Shown piece after piece: positions 16,876 to 24,219 of a stretch of DNA of 64,000 nucleotides. The stretch is from Enterocloster aldenensis (GTDB lineage Bacteria; Bacillota; Clostridia; Lachnospirales; Lachnospiraceae). Every line of letters begins with the position of its first letter. Within the stretch, counting starts at the first letter, position 1. The DNA lies in NCBI RefSeq assembly GCF_003434055.1, contig NZ_QVEX01000008.1, positions 62,001 through 126,000 of the forward strand, in the 5' to 3' direction. The translations under genes were made by a program, and so were the position numbers. Below the pieces are notes generated by a model. It had not been told where the DNA came from. It searched no databases and was given only the letters and a program-made list of their open reading frames with translations.

Positions 16876-18372
16876 TTATATCCTGATTATCCGGTTCCTC
16901 CGTTCACGCTCCTCCTTGTATAGGTCAAGCGGGTCTTCAAGTGGCAGCGGCTTCTCCTTGTTCTTACGTACTGCAATGATCCTTGACATCAGCACATACC
17001 TACATTCGTCATATATGTGGTCTTCCTGTTTCGTATCGACATCCTCCACATTCTTGTCATCGTATACAAGATTCGGGATTGTACGGATGAACTCAGGGCA
17101 GCTCCTGAATACGTAGAACATGGATCGCCCATGTTCATCGAATGCCATCCGGTAATGATACTGCATCTTCCCGGCAATCCTATGGTTATCCCCAGGTGAC
17201 CAGTACACCCCCACCTTTGCCATGATGTCTGCTATTGACTCACCCCTGTCCTTTGCGAAGATGGATGGGTCCGCAATCCCGGTAATCCTGCGGCCTTTCA
17301 GGTTCGGGTCTGTTTCCTCAATTGCGCGGATCTGCTTTGCCACCGCTTCAGGCTCTATCTTGATTCCGACATTGGGGCTGTCCTTCTTCATCCCGTATAA
17401 CTCACGTATCCGGTATATGCATCCGACATAGTCCACGGCATACCATCCGATTGAGAACGGCTTGGCATACCCATGGTCATAACCGCGTATGATTTCCCAC
17501 CCGTCCGGTACCCTGAATGGGTTTATCACATGGCTCCACTGCTGTGTGTCATATCCATCCGGGTCATTCTTCCACTCCTCAAACACCTGCCCGCTGAATG
17601 AATCCCAATCCCCATACAGCAGGGCATTACGCTGGGCTTCCGGCATCATGGCAAGGGAGGCTAGGTAGTGTGGGTTATTCCGCATCAGGTCCGGGTTGTC
17701 AAACAGGCTGCTCGGAATAAATATGCGGTCACTTTCTGTCTCGATTATATTTCCTGCCGGATCCCTTATTGGTGTTTTCTCCATTATTGGTGTCTCTGGT
17801 TTCATCGCTGTGATAAACCTGGCTTTCACCCATCCATGTCCCGGTCCCCCTGGGTTTGCTGTGGCGCGTATATATGCCCTTAACCCCGGTCCGCTTGACC
17901 TGGTCCGCGAGAAAAGATAATTGTATTCATCCCATGAAAAATGTGTCAGTTCATCAAATCCGACAAAATCAAAATGTCGGCCTTGGTATTTGATTTTGTC
18001 CTGCTCATGCTGCATATTCCTGAAATATATCTTAGCCCCACTGGGAAATGTCCACACATATTTACTTTCGTTGTATTTAGCGCGCGGAAATGCACCCCCA
18101 TACAACTCTTTGGACCGGCTTATCAAATCCTCTAATTCTGGAAATGTCTTACGGAGTATGACCGCTCTGTAATATTTTATATGGACCTGTCTCAGTGCCT
18201 CCACCAACAGGTAGTCCGACTTCCCCCCTCCGGCAGAACCTCCGAACAGGGCTTCAAATTCTGGCCTATGCATCATGGCCTGCTGTCTTGGTGATGGCGC
18301 CCATATGACATTATGCGTTTTTAGGAACTCCTTTGCGTCAAATTTATCGCTGCCCTTACCTTTCTTCTTCAA
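16876..18372 (-). CDS. terL: terminase large subunit
   Basis: A 498-residue packaging motor. Walker A is FGGSAGGGKSDYL (about residues 43-55) and Walker B is DFVGFDELTHFSW (about 134-146). The C-terminal RNase-H-like nuclease has acidic residues in IRGYDHGYAKPFSIGW and TGIADPSIF. It pumps DNA into the procapsid and cuts the concatemer. The start overlaps the small terminase by 17 bases, and the portal follows after 9 bases. Order and size agree with a headful-packaging podovirus. Confidence 0.95.
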   Translation of the reverse strand: MKKKGKGSDKFDAKEFLKTHNVIWAPSPRQQAMMHRPEFEALFGGSAGGGKSDYLLVEALRQVHIKYYRAVILRKTFPELEDLISRSKELYGGAFPRAKYNESKYVWTFPSGAKIYFRNMQHEQDKIKYQGRHFDFVGFDELTHFSWDEYNYLFSRTRSSGPGLRAYIRATANPGGPGHGWVKARFITAMKPETPIMEKTPIRDPAGNIIETESDRIFIPSSLFDNPDLMRNNPHYLASLAMMPEAQRNALLYGDWDSFSGQVFEEWKNDPDGYDTQQWSHVINPFRVPDGWEIIRGYDHGYAKPFSIGWYAVDYVGCIYRIRELYGMKKDSPNVGIKIEPEAVAKQIRAIEETDPNLKGRRITGIADPSIFAKDRGESIADIMAKVGVYWSPGDNHRIAGKMQYHYRMAFDEHGRSMFYVFRSCPEFIRTIPNLVYDDKNVEDVDTKQEDHIYDECRYVLMSRIIAVRKNKEKPLPLEDPLDLYKEERERRNRIIRI

Positions 18373-18895
18373 TCCTCTTCTGTGCCTCCTCCATTATTTT
18401 TTTGATATCCTTGGCCTGTTCCGTGTCCATCACAATCAGGCCAGCGCCGCTTTCTTCATCATCATTGACGCTCTTAATCTGCTCATATTTCTTTCTCCAT
18501 TCCGGCATACGGTTTTCCAGCCAGAACTCAACAGCCCTTTCATTTCCGGCTACATGGATGGTCTCATCCACATACTCAATCACTTCATCCTCCGATATCT
18601 TCTTTCCGTCCTTATACTTCACATGTCTTGTCTTGATGGGCTTCTTGTTGGTCACTGTATATCCAAGACCGATTTTATACAGACTGTTTTCCATCAGGCG
18701 GTCTGCATAGTCTTTCTTAACGGACAGTGCCTCGCTTATCTTTTCGTGTTTCTTTTTCCACTCCCCAAGGGTGGAGCGGCTTATACCGACCATCTTGGCT
18801 ATTTCTTCATCTGTTTTCCCTGCGCGGGCCCAGGCTGCCAATATGGTCAGTCTATCCTCATTCTCTGCCCACTCCTGCCATTTCTGCCTCGCCAT
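18356..18895 (-). CDS. terS: terminase small subunit
   Basis: A 179-residue protein. ATG at 18895 is chosen because AAGGAGGTGCGGAC precedes it. The N-terminus holds a helix-turn-helix (KTDEEIAKMVGISRSTLGEW, about residues 27-46) that should bind the packaging site. A central oligomerisation region and an acidic-then-basic C-terminus follow (DIKKIMEEAQKRIEEER). It recognises phage DNA and hands it to TerL. The gene is the first of the late block. Confidence 0.9.
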   Translation of the reverse strand: MARQKWQEWAENEDRLTILAAWARAGKTDEEIAKMVGISRSTLGEWKKKHEKISEALSVKKDYADRLMENSLYKIGLGYTVTNKKPIKTRHVKYKDGKKISEDEVIEYVDETIHVAGNERAVEFWLENRMPEWRKKYEQIKSVNDDEESGAGLIVMDTEQAKDIKKIMEEAQKRIEEER

Positions 18896-18956
18896 GTCCG
18901 CACCTCCTTGGATCACATTATACATGTTCTGCTTTTTCGAATCCAACACCCCAGAT

Positions 18957-19079
18957 TGTCCGGTTTTGTCCGCTTCCAGACGCGAAAAAAAGATGCTGGT
19001 TGCGTCTGTCCTTACCTATTTCCGCGCGTGCGCGCATGCATGTGTGCGTGCACGCGCCTTCTGGTGTCCGATGTGTCCG
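18957..19079. other. TGTCCG iterons flanking an alternating purine-pyrimidine tract; candidate pac or origin region
   Basis: TGTCCG occurs at 18957, 18967, 19065 and 19074 (starts), two pairs spaced about one helical turn, with a related TGTCCT at 19007. Between them, 19023-19057 is 35 bases of perfect purine-pyrimidine alternation (CGCGCGTGCGCG and onward), a sequence with strong Z-DNA potential. No gene fits here. It lies directly upstream of terS, so a packaging-recognition or replication site is plausible. Confidence 0.5.
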
Positions 19080-19082
19080 GTT

Positions 19083-19322
19083 TCAGTCTTCTTTCCTGCC
19101 ACTCAGGTAAATTGCCTTGTAATATGGGCAGGTATCGTACATATCAGCGCAGAATAGTTCCTTATAGTTCTTCTTCTCCTCATGGTTATTAAAAACAAGC
19201 TGGTTCCTTACTTCGAATCCCAGATTGTTTTCGATGTTTGCGCATGTGATTGTTGCTGACTTCTTGTTATAACGGCTTACCGTAACGCAGTACGGACATA
19301 TGGCTTCTTTCTTCCTGCGCAT
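19083..19322 (-). CDS. small zinc-binding phage protein
   Basis: A 79-residue protein with CPYC near the start (residues 9-12) and further Cys residues at about 27, 58 and 65 (TCPYY), consistent with a small zinc site. The pattern AICPYCVTVSRYNKKSATI is common among uncharacterised Firmicutes phage proteins encoded near terminases. It lies between the Rep-like gene and terS. Function unknown. Confidence 0.65.
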   Translation of the reverse strand: MRRKKEAICPYCVTVSRYNKKSATITCANIENNLGFEVRNQLVFNNHEEKKNYKELFCADMYDTCPYYKAIYLSGRKED

Positions 19323-19370
19323 CCTGCCCCTCCTTACCCAAGAATATAGGCACCTTATTCAAACGTCCAC

Positions 19371-20243
19371 TCATTGGCCGTACTTTACAAGCCTCGCATA
19401 AATATAAAACGAGGCCAGTTGTTTATTGTATTTAACCTCTGCATCCAGGAATTTATATCCCTGATAAGCCTTCTCCATCTCAGCCCTTAAGACTTCGAAG
19501 TCCTTTACCATCCGGTTTACTTTGGTTCTCCTGAACTTTGAATAACTCCTGGATGGTTCAGGCGGTTTGACAAGGTTCTTGGATGCGCACCACCTCTTTG
19601 TACCATGTGGATTGTTTGACACGTAGGTAGCCAGTCCGGTAATCAGGAAATCATCATCCGGCTGGATCCGCTTCGTGTTGGGTCTGTCGCATTTCCCCCA
19701 CAGATCCTCCAGTTCGTCACGGTCTATCCCTTCCCCGGTCATGAGGATGTGCACATGCGGCCTTGTATATCCATCGTATGCAAGTATGTATATGTATTTT
19801 ATGTTTTCCTTTCCCTGTTTCTTCTGCCTGTAATTCACCCTTGAGATGAAGTTCTTTACATCCTTCCTAGCCTCCCCCATATCTTCAGGCAGGCACTCCT
19901 CATTCCATCCGAAGGTCGCCCATATATCCCCTTTCCCAAAGTTTATATTGGCAAGCCTCACCATGTATCTTTTTGAGTTGCGGTCATTCAGGTCCTTCTG
20001 TGATGGTTTTGTTTCCCTCCCTTTACGGGTCACCGGCATATCGCTTTTCCTGTAAAAGCTAGGGTAAACCTGTGATTCAAGCAGCACTGTACCGTTTGAC
20101 AGGTTCGGGGACTGTGTCGTGGTGGTGCGGTACAGGCAATCCACCCTCTGCTCCTTTATCAGGCGTTCCAGTTCAAATTCCTCCAACCTTTCTACCTGCT
20201 CCTGATAGGTTTCCTCATAGTCGTAGTTATCGTAGTATCTCAC
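19371..20243 (-). CDS. HUH-superfamily replication initiator (rolling-circle Rep / G2P-like)
   Basis: A 290-residue protein with a GTG start at 20243. The HUH motif is RPHVHILMTGEGI (HVH, about residues 174-176), preceded by YIYILAYDG, and the likely catalytic Tyr is in TGLATYVSNN (about residue 216). The segment GTKRWCASKNL that follows is typical of ORF2/G2P-type replication proteins of plasmids and filamentous phages. Such proteins nick one strand and stay covalently attached by Tyr. Its place in a tailed prophage beside a recombinase, with parA-parB 6 kb away, is unusual. A relaxase-like or origin-nicking role is equally possible. Confidence 0.8.
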   Translation of the reverse strand: MRYYDNYDYEETYQEQVERLEEFELERLIKEQRVDCLYRTTTTQSPNLSNGTVLLESQVYPSFYRKSDMPVTRKGRETKPSQKDLNDRNSKRYMVRLANINFGKGDIWATFGWNEECLPEDMGEARKDVKNFISRVNYRQKKQGKENIKYIYILAYDGYTRPHVHILMTGEGIDRDELEDLWGKCDRPNTKRIQPDDDFLITGLATYVSNNPHGTKRWCASKNLVKPPEPSRSYSKFRRTKVNRMVKDFEVLRAEMEKAYQGYKFLDAEVKYNKQLASFYIYARLVKYGQ

Positions 20244-20340
20244 CTTATACGTTTCTCCTTCTATTTAGTTTCCTTATGCCCCATTTGTTAATACCCATTA
20301 CAAGGACGGGAAAGAAATCTCTTCCCTGGTTTTATATCGG

Positions 20341-20381
20341 AACAGGCGGCGGCCTCTTCCTTGACAGCCACGCCGCCTGTT
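20341..20381. other. 10-bp perfect inverted repeat between Rep and recombinase genes
   Basis: AACAGGCGGC at 20341-20350 is mirrored by GCCGCCTGTT at 20372-20381 with a 21-base spacer. Neither side has a good T run, so it is a weak terminator. It could be a protein-binding or nicking hairpin. The rest of 20244-20420 shows nothing else. Confidence 0.4.
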
Positions 20382-20420
20382 TAACTAATTTACAATTATT
20401 GGATAATCTATATGGATGTA

Positions 20421-21467
20421 TCATGCCGCCTTGTTACGGACTACCCTCAGGGTATCCGGGGTAGACTGTGCATAATATAAGGAAGTGACCTTGCTGTCTG
20501 CATGTCCCATAATCTCCTGTATGGTTCCTATATCCACGCCCTTATTCTTCAGTTCCATGCCCAGGGTCTTGCGCATCTTATGCGGGTAAGCGCGGCTGGT
20601 AATCCCGGCACGCTGCGCCACATCCTTTACAATCCCACGGATTGCACAGGTGGATAATGCCTGATACGGCTGTCTGGAACTGACAAAGATGGCTGGGTTA
20701 TTGTCTGTCCTGCTGTTTAAGTACTTCCTAAAATGATGGATTGCATCCGGATCCAGGTACAAGGTGCGGTATCGGTTGCCCTTCTCCCCCAGTATCATGA
20801 CATCCCCGGTCTCCCAGTCAATCAGGTCGATTGTGATACCCACCACTTCCCCAACCCTGGCCCCGGTGCTCCTTAATACTTCTATGACAGCCCGCTCCCG
20901 TAGGCTCTCACATCCATCCTTAAGGCTTGCCATCTCCTCCGGCGTGAAATAATCAATCGGTTTCTTCGCCACCTTCAGCGGCTCGATTGCCTCCACCGGA
21001 TTGCTTCCAATCAGTTTTTCCTTTCGCATCCAGGTGAAAAAGGCTGACAGGAAACGGCGCTCGTTGTTGATGGTCCTGGCCTGGTTTTTCCTTCCGTTCA
21101 GGGGTACATTCCGGTTCTCGTACCAGTCCAGATAGTAATAGATATCCGATTCTTCCATGTCCGTCAGGGGTTTATACACCAGGGTCACCAGCCGTTTGAT
21201 GGCGCTGACATAGCCGTATTTCGTCCCGTCCTGGAGTTTTTTCTTCTTATACAGGAATAACTGCAATATGTACCCGTTCTGGTTGTCTATGCTGTCCTTC
21301 ATTTCCATTGGCAGCGTGTTAATCCGTTCTATCACTACGTCTACCAGGTTCCTTGTCAGGACACGCTCTAACATTTCCAGTACATCCGGGTTAAGGTAGT
21401 AGGTCATCGATACAATCACATTATTGATAATCTGCGCTTTTACGCTCTGATTTTCTGCGTTACTCAT
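20421..21467 (-). CDS. tyrosine recombinase (second recombinase; candidate invertase or Xer-like resolvase)
   Basis: A 348-residue phage-type tyrosine recombinase. The SAM-like N-terminal DNA-binding domain lies at about 75-160 and the catalytic domain at about 180-345. Catalytic residues: Arg in STGARVGEV, His and Arg in PHKMRKT, His in MGHADSKVTS and Tyr in LYYAQS. A different, better placed integrase lies at the right end (31500-32747), so this one may do another job: multimer resolution or inversion of the fibre segment. RBS GGAGGAAGCTGT precedes the ATG. Confidence 0.88.
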   Translation of the reverse strand: MSNAENQSVKAQIINNVIVSMTYYLNPDVLEMLERVLTRNLVDVVIERINTLPMEMKDSIDNQNGYILQLFLYKKKKLQDGTKYGYVSAIKRLVTLVYKPLTDMEESDIYYYLDWYENRNVPLNGRKNQARTINNERRFLSAFFTWMRKEKLIGSNPVEAIEPLKVAKKPIDYFTPEEMASLKDGCESLRERAVIEVLRSTGARVGEVVGITIDLIDWETGDVMILGEKGNRYRTLYLDPDAIHHFRKYLNSRTDNNPAIFVSSRQPYQALSTCAIRGIVKDVAQRAGITSRAYPHKMRKTLGMELKNKGVDIGTIQEIMGHADSKVTSLYYAQSTPDTLRVVRNKAA

Positions 21468-21488
21468 ACAGCTTCCTCCTTTGTACTT

Positions 21489-21568
21489 GCTTAAGGAAGC
21501 AGTTTATGGTATACTGTCCTTAAGCGTAAGGGCGGTACGGATAACTTTGGTCGGTTGATGTACCGCCC
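21489..21568. other. two nested inverted repeats upstream of the recombinase gene
   Basis: GCTTAAGGA (21489-21497) pairs with TCCTTAAGC (21517-21525), and GGGCGGTAC (21530-21538) pairs with GTACCGCCC (21560-21568); both are perfect 9-base arms. They lie in the leader of the recombinase gene and could be recombinase or repressor binding sites, or a transcript hairpin. No known site was recognised. Confidence 0.45.
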
Positions 21569-21635
21569 GGTTTCTTTGTTCTCTCAATACTTATATGTCC
21601 CATTTCCATCATCCCCTTTCCTCGTTTTCTTTTAA

Positions 21636-21701
21636 TGGGCTACCGTGGATTCGAACCACGGTCCTGCGGAGGCAACAGTAACTCCCTGTGAGTTTCAGCC
21701 C
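21636..21701 (-). tRNA. tRNA-like sequence 1 (atypical, anticodon unclear)
   Basis: On the minus strand a perfect T arm (CGTGG-TTCGAAT-CCACG) is followed by GTAGCCC and A73, pairing with GGGCT at the 5' end. The middle is short: a tiny D arm (ACTC/GAGT with 5-nt loop) and a weak anticodon stem CTGT/GCAG around TGCCTCC, where position 33 would be G rather than U. At about 66 nt without encoded CCA it is shorter than a normal tRNA. It may be a degenerate tRNA or a mimic. Confidence 0.45.
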
Positions 21702-21723
21702 TGTTCATGCTTGTTTTTAAATC

Positions 21724-21876
21724 TCAGTTTTGTTTAATTGAAAATGTGACATTTACATTCAGTTCCTTATCCCCAAACGTAAAAATCAAATCGACATTAT
21801 CTGTATTATTTTCTGCACAATATTCCAACAAATCTGCAACATCATGCATAAACCCTTCTGAAAAATCTTTATCCAT
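21724..21876 (-). CDS. 50-residue phage protein
   Basis: ATG at 21876 follows GAGGTGTGT. The product is acidic (MDKDFSEGFMHDVADLLEY) with an N-terminal helix and a beta pair at the end (VDLIFTFGDKELNVNVTF). No family was recognised. It lies between two tRNA-like sequences. Confidence 0.55.
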   Translation of the reverse strand: MDKDFSEGFMHDVADLLEYCAENNTDNVDLIFTFGDKELNVNVTFSIKQN

Positions 21877-21900
21877 ACACACCTCATTAAATTTTAAAAT

Positions 21901-21992
21901 TGGTGCGGGTAGGCCGGAATCGAACCGGCGCCGTACAACACCGGCACATAATCTCCGGCGCTGATGTCCTGCCAACTTGGACTACTACCCGC
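21901..21992 (-). tRNA. tRNA-like sequence 2 (encoded CCA, 8-bp acceptor, anticodon unclear)
   Basis: The minus strand starts GCGGGTAG and ends CTACCCGC-ACCA, an 8-base acceptor helix with genome-encoded CCA. The T arm is GCCGG-TTCGATT-CCGGC and the D arm GTCC-AAGTTGGCA-GGAC, both good. The central hairpin CGCCGG/CCGGTG has a 10-nt loop, AGATTATGTG, instead of seven, so no anticodon can be assigned. Length is 92 nt with CCA. The 8+5 acceptor-T stack recalls selenocysteine and allo-tRNAs, but the rest does not match them. Confidence 0.55.
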
Positions 21993-22005
21993 CTAAAATG
22001 CTAAA

Positions 22006-22188
22006 TTACTCCATCAACGCTGCTATCGCCAAGAAATAGCTTACACACTCACGGCACATGTAGTAACTGTCGCCGTGCCGATGAATAAGATACATCTCTG
22101 GCCGTCGATATCCACATATAGAGCATTTTGCGGATTTCTTTGTAGTTTTCCTAATGGACATCTCATAATCGTTTATCTTTTCTTTCAT
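22006..22188 (-). CDS. zinc-ribbon microprotein
   Basis: 60 residues; ATG at 22188 follows GGGAGGAGCCGGAGC. CSIC (residues 22-25) and CREC (45-48) form a CxxC...CxxC zinc site with HRHGDSYYM between. A hydrophobic C-terminus (FLAIAALME) follows. Function unknown; one of many such proteins in this region. Confidence 0.6.
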   Translation of the reverse strand: MKEKINDYEMSIRKTTKKSAKCSICGYRRPEMYLIHRHGDSYYMCRECVSYFLAIAALME

Positions 22189-22214
22189 GCTCCGGCTCCT
22201 CCCGGAAACGTTAA

Positions 22215-22307
22215 TTAACGTTTCTTTTTGATAGAGCCAGTTAGCAGTCCCATACCATACATAAACATCCCATAAATAAGAACCCAATGTTCACTTAAAA
22301 ATTCCAT
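22215..22307 (-). CDS. 30-residue single-pass membrane microprotein
   Basis: The ATG at 22307 has an excellent ribosome site (TTTGGAGGTTTGT). The product begins MEFLSEHW, has one hydrophobic segment (VLIYGMFMYGMGLL) and ends in the basic tail SIKKKR. Too short for a standard gene finder, but the initiation signal and membrane profile support it. Confidence 0.55.
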   Translation of the reverse strand: MEFLSEHWVLIYGMFMYGMGLLTGSIKKKR

Positions 22308-22322
22308 ACAAACCTCCAAATG

Positions 22323-22595
22323 CTAATTATCGTGATACCATCCAAATGGACACTGACTAATAGGTTCGCATTCATCAGAGTCTTTGCAGCATGTGTAGCA
22401 GCACCCATCAGGGTTTTCATTGCAGTTTTCAAGGCATTCTTTGCACAAACAGTCATCGCATTGTTCCATAAAATCCATCTCTATATCTCCTTCATTTCTC
22501 ATTTTTACTCGACTAAATCTTAATTTATCAGATATACTATTAAGGACATTTAATGCCTTAGAAATTTCTTTATCATCTGGCATAATATCAATCAT
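22323..22595 (-). CDS. Cys-rich protein, third gene of a coupled cassette
   Basis: 90 residues. The ATG at 22595 overlaps the stop of the upstream gene (ATGATTGA). The N-terminal half is helical (DDKEISKALNVLNSISDKL). The C-terminal half has nine Cys in pairs (CDDCLCKECLENC, CCYTCC, CPFGW), which suggests bound zinc or another metal cluster. No family was recognised. Confidence 0.6.
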   Translation of the reverse strand: MIDIMPDDKEISKALNVLNSISDKLRFSRVKMRNEGDIEMDFMEQCDDCLCKECLENCNENPDGCCYTCCKDSDECEPISQCPFGWYHDN

Positions 22596-22905
22596 CACGT
22601 ACCACCATATATATTAAAAATGAATTTTCTATTGAGGAAAGTTCGCTATGGCAGAGTTCACATTCAAAAGTTTCAGGTAACTCATTAAACAAACGTACTG
22701 TCCCCATAGATTTTTGGCAATTACTACAATATAATTCATAATAACTTTGCAAAATTCCTTGCTTTTCCAATTCAGATAAAAAATCATAGATTTCAGGAAT
22801 AGATAAGGAAAATTTTCTTTTCAAAACGCCAGGATAAATCCACATATTTTTTCTATAATTCTTGAAAAAATTAGTTAAGGCAATGCTATCTATATTTTTA
22901 TTCAT
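22588..22905 (-). CDS. winged-helix-like protein with zinc ribbon, second gene of a coupled cassette
   Basis: 105 residues. The ATG at 22905 overlaps the preceding stop codon (ATGAATAA); in-frame starts at 22923 or 22953 are possible. Residues 20-60 look like a winged helix (SIPEIYDFLSELEKQGILQS). A zinc ribbon follows (CSNCQ ... CELC). The combination suggests a nucleic-acid-binding regulator. The DNA is AT-rich compared with the flanking prophage genes. Confidence 0.6.
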   Translation of the reverse strand: MNKNIDSIALTNFFKNYRKNMWIYPGVLKRKFSLSIPEIYDFLSELEKQGILQSYYELYCSNCQKSMGTVRLFNELPETFECELCHSELSSIENSFLIYMVVRDD

Positions 22906-23329
22906 TTTGTGTTGTATCGTCATTTCTATGATTGACAATGTATTCGATAACATAATTCATTCGCTCCATTCCAATTAGCACATTACTATAGTAATATTGT
23001 ATTAAACAATAAGATTTATTCATGTAATTAAAGACAAACTTAACACGGTTACTTCGTGTTTTTATTTCATTTTCCCATAACAATTCAATCCAAGGATAAT
23101 CGGACATTTCTTCCATTTCAAACATAAATTGTTCTAAGGCTTCTCTGAAATCAGGTACTTTTTCTAATTCTGCCTGATTGTCATTTAATAGTGAGCGTAG
23201 TTCTCCGATAAATGGTAATATATATTCTTGATTGTTGCCGACATCCAGTTGTGCGTTTCCACCATTAGGTAATTTCATGGATTGAGCAATAAGTTTTACA
23301 TTTTCATCACGTTTGCATACATTAACCAT
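22898..23329 (-). CDS. unknown protein, first gene of a coupled cassette
   Basis: 143 residues, mostly helical and acidic (ELEKVPDFREALEQFMFEME), with an aromatic stretch YCLIQYYYSN near residue 110. The start has only a weak ribosome site (TTAGGACTTT). Two further genes follow with overlapping start and stop codons. No family was recognised. Confidence 0.6.
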   Translation of the reverse strand: MVNVCKRDENVKLIAQSMKLPNGGNAQLDVGNNQEYILPFIGELRSLLNDNQAELEKVPDFREALEQFMFEMEEMSDYPWIELLWENEIKTRSNRVKFVFNYMNKSYCLIQYYYSNVLIGMERMNYVIEYIVNHRNDDTTQNE

Positions 23330-23340
23330 AAAGTCCTAAT

Positions 23341-23556
23341 TTAGTCATCTAATTTCCGCCCACACATAGGGCAAAAATGAATAGGCTCCGATGTGTTTTC
23401 TGATTCATCATCTGCGTATTTTAGATAGTGATTCTTATTATGCTTTGATTGCACAATGTTAAATTCTCCCGCATACTCCCCTGTTAAATCCCTGCCCCAC
23501 AAAAAATCACTTCCCGCATAGGTTCCTGTTTCTTTCAGCTCGCAGTAAGCGCACAT
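23341..23556 (-). CDS. zinc-ribbon protein of 71 residues
   Basis: The ATG at 23556 follows TTTGGAGGTAATTTGAA. CAYC at residues 2-5 and CPMCGRKL near the C-terminus form a CxxC...CxxC site, with a Gly/Asp/Tyr-rich beta segment between. The ending FCPMCGRKLDD is a frequent signature of small phage zinc proteins of unknown function. Confidence 0.65.
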   Translation of the reverse strand: MCAYCELKETGTYAGSDFLWGRDLTGEYAGEFNIVQSKHNKNHYLKYADDESENTSEPIHFCPMCGRKLDD

Positions 23557-23575
23557 TTCAAATTACCTCCAAATC

Positions 23576-23767
23576 CTAATTTTTATCCCATCCTCTATTA
23601 TGGCTATCCAACTCATACACAAACCTAATGCGGCATTTTCTGCAAATAGAGAAGGAAATAAGGTTATCCCCTCCATCGCGGATAATGTTCATTTCTTCAT
23701 TTCCTCCTTCCATGTTTTTATTTCCACAAATCATGCAGTTACACTCTGATTTTTTAAACTTTAGCAT
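23576..23767 (-). CDS. zinc-finger microprotein of 63 residues
   Basis: ATG at 23767 follows GAAAGGAATGGAGAA. CNCMICGNKN (residues 9-18) and CRKC (42-45) provide four Cys ligands. It may bind nucleic acid or be a protein-protein adaptor. Nothing more specific can be said. Confidence 0.58.
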   Translation of the reverse strand: MLKFKKSECNCMICGNKNMEGGNEEMNIIRDGGDNLISFSICRKCRIRFVYELDSHNRGWDKN

Positions 23768-23801
23768 TTCTCCATTCCTTTCTTCGATTCTCTCGAAAAG
23801 T

Positions 23802-23891
23802 TGGCGGCGGCCGGAGTCGAACCGGCACCCTCTTACTTTCCACCATGGTTATGCCAGGAATCGAACCTGGGCCTGTGTACCACACACCGCC
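23802..23891 (-). tRNA. tRNA-like sequence 3 (two T-arm-like hairpins)
   Basis: Minus strand: GGCGGTG at the 5' end pairs with CGCCGCC at the 3' end (7 bp, one wobble) and a true T arm GCCGG-TTCGACT-CCGGC. A mini D arm TGTG/CACA follows the acceptor. The anticodon position holds CCAGG-TTCGATT-CCTGG, which itself looks like a T arm; read as an anticodon loop it has U33 and CGA. A 27-nt variable region follows. No CCA is encoded. It may be a class II tRNA with reduced D arm, or a fusion of tRNA fragments. Confidence 0.45.
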
Positions 23892-23897
23892 TAAATT

Positions 23898-24086
23898 TTA
23901 ATTTTCCCATCCGAATCGCTCATGCCATTGTCGTTCTGGCGACAACGACTTAAATGCCGCCAAGCACAACTCCCTGTCTGATTTATCACGATATCTAGGC
24001 ACCGGCTGAGCAAAAGGGCAGAAAACCTTATCTGATAAATCATCCTGCTGTAACTGCACACACCGGCTGCACTGAAACGCTTTCAT
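23898..24086 (-). CDS. Cys-containing microprotein of 62 residues
   Basis: ATG at 24086 follows AGGAGGTACAAAGCAGA. CSRC (residues 6-9), Cys 23 and a later Cys give a possible zinc site. The C-terminus is basic and Trp-containing (ERQWHERFGWEN). Function unknown. Confidence 0.58.
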   Translation of the reverse strand: MKAFQCSRCVQLQQDDLSDKVFCPFAQPVPRYRDKSDRELCLAAFKSLSPERQWHERFGWEN

Positions 24087-24163
24087 TCTGCTTTGTACCT
24101 CCTAAATCCTAAATATTGCTTATCTCAGTTTTGATTTGTAACAATATTTATCATTAAACAACA

Positions 24164-24192
24164 TTGTCATTGAACTACTTTTTTCATATAAT
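24164..24192 (+). promoter_or_regulatory. sigma-A promoter of the cupin moron
   Basis: TTGTCA at 24164-24169 and TATAAT at 24187-24192 are separated by exactly 17 bases. It faces right, against the leftward early genes, and lies 28 bases before the cupin ATG. Confidence 0.75.
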
Positions 24193-24219
24193 ATTGTAAA
24201 GAATGCCTAGGAGAATAAA

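Noticed and set aside
18275..19192. 305-codon plus-strand frame over terS
   Set aside because: Antisense to the small terminase and the iteron region; no ribosome site.
21636..21701. Ordinary tRNA-Arg (CCT)
   Set aside because: Position 33 would be G, the D arm is too short and the acceptor stem has a mismatch, so it is listed only as tRNA-like.
21901..21992. Selenocysteine tRNA
   Set aside because: The 8-bp acceptor fits, but there is no UCA anticodon loop and the D stem and variable arm do not match.
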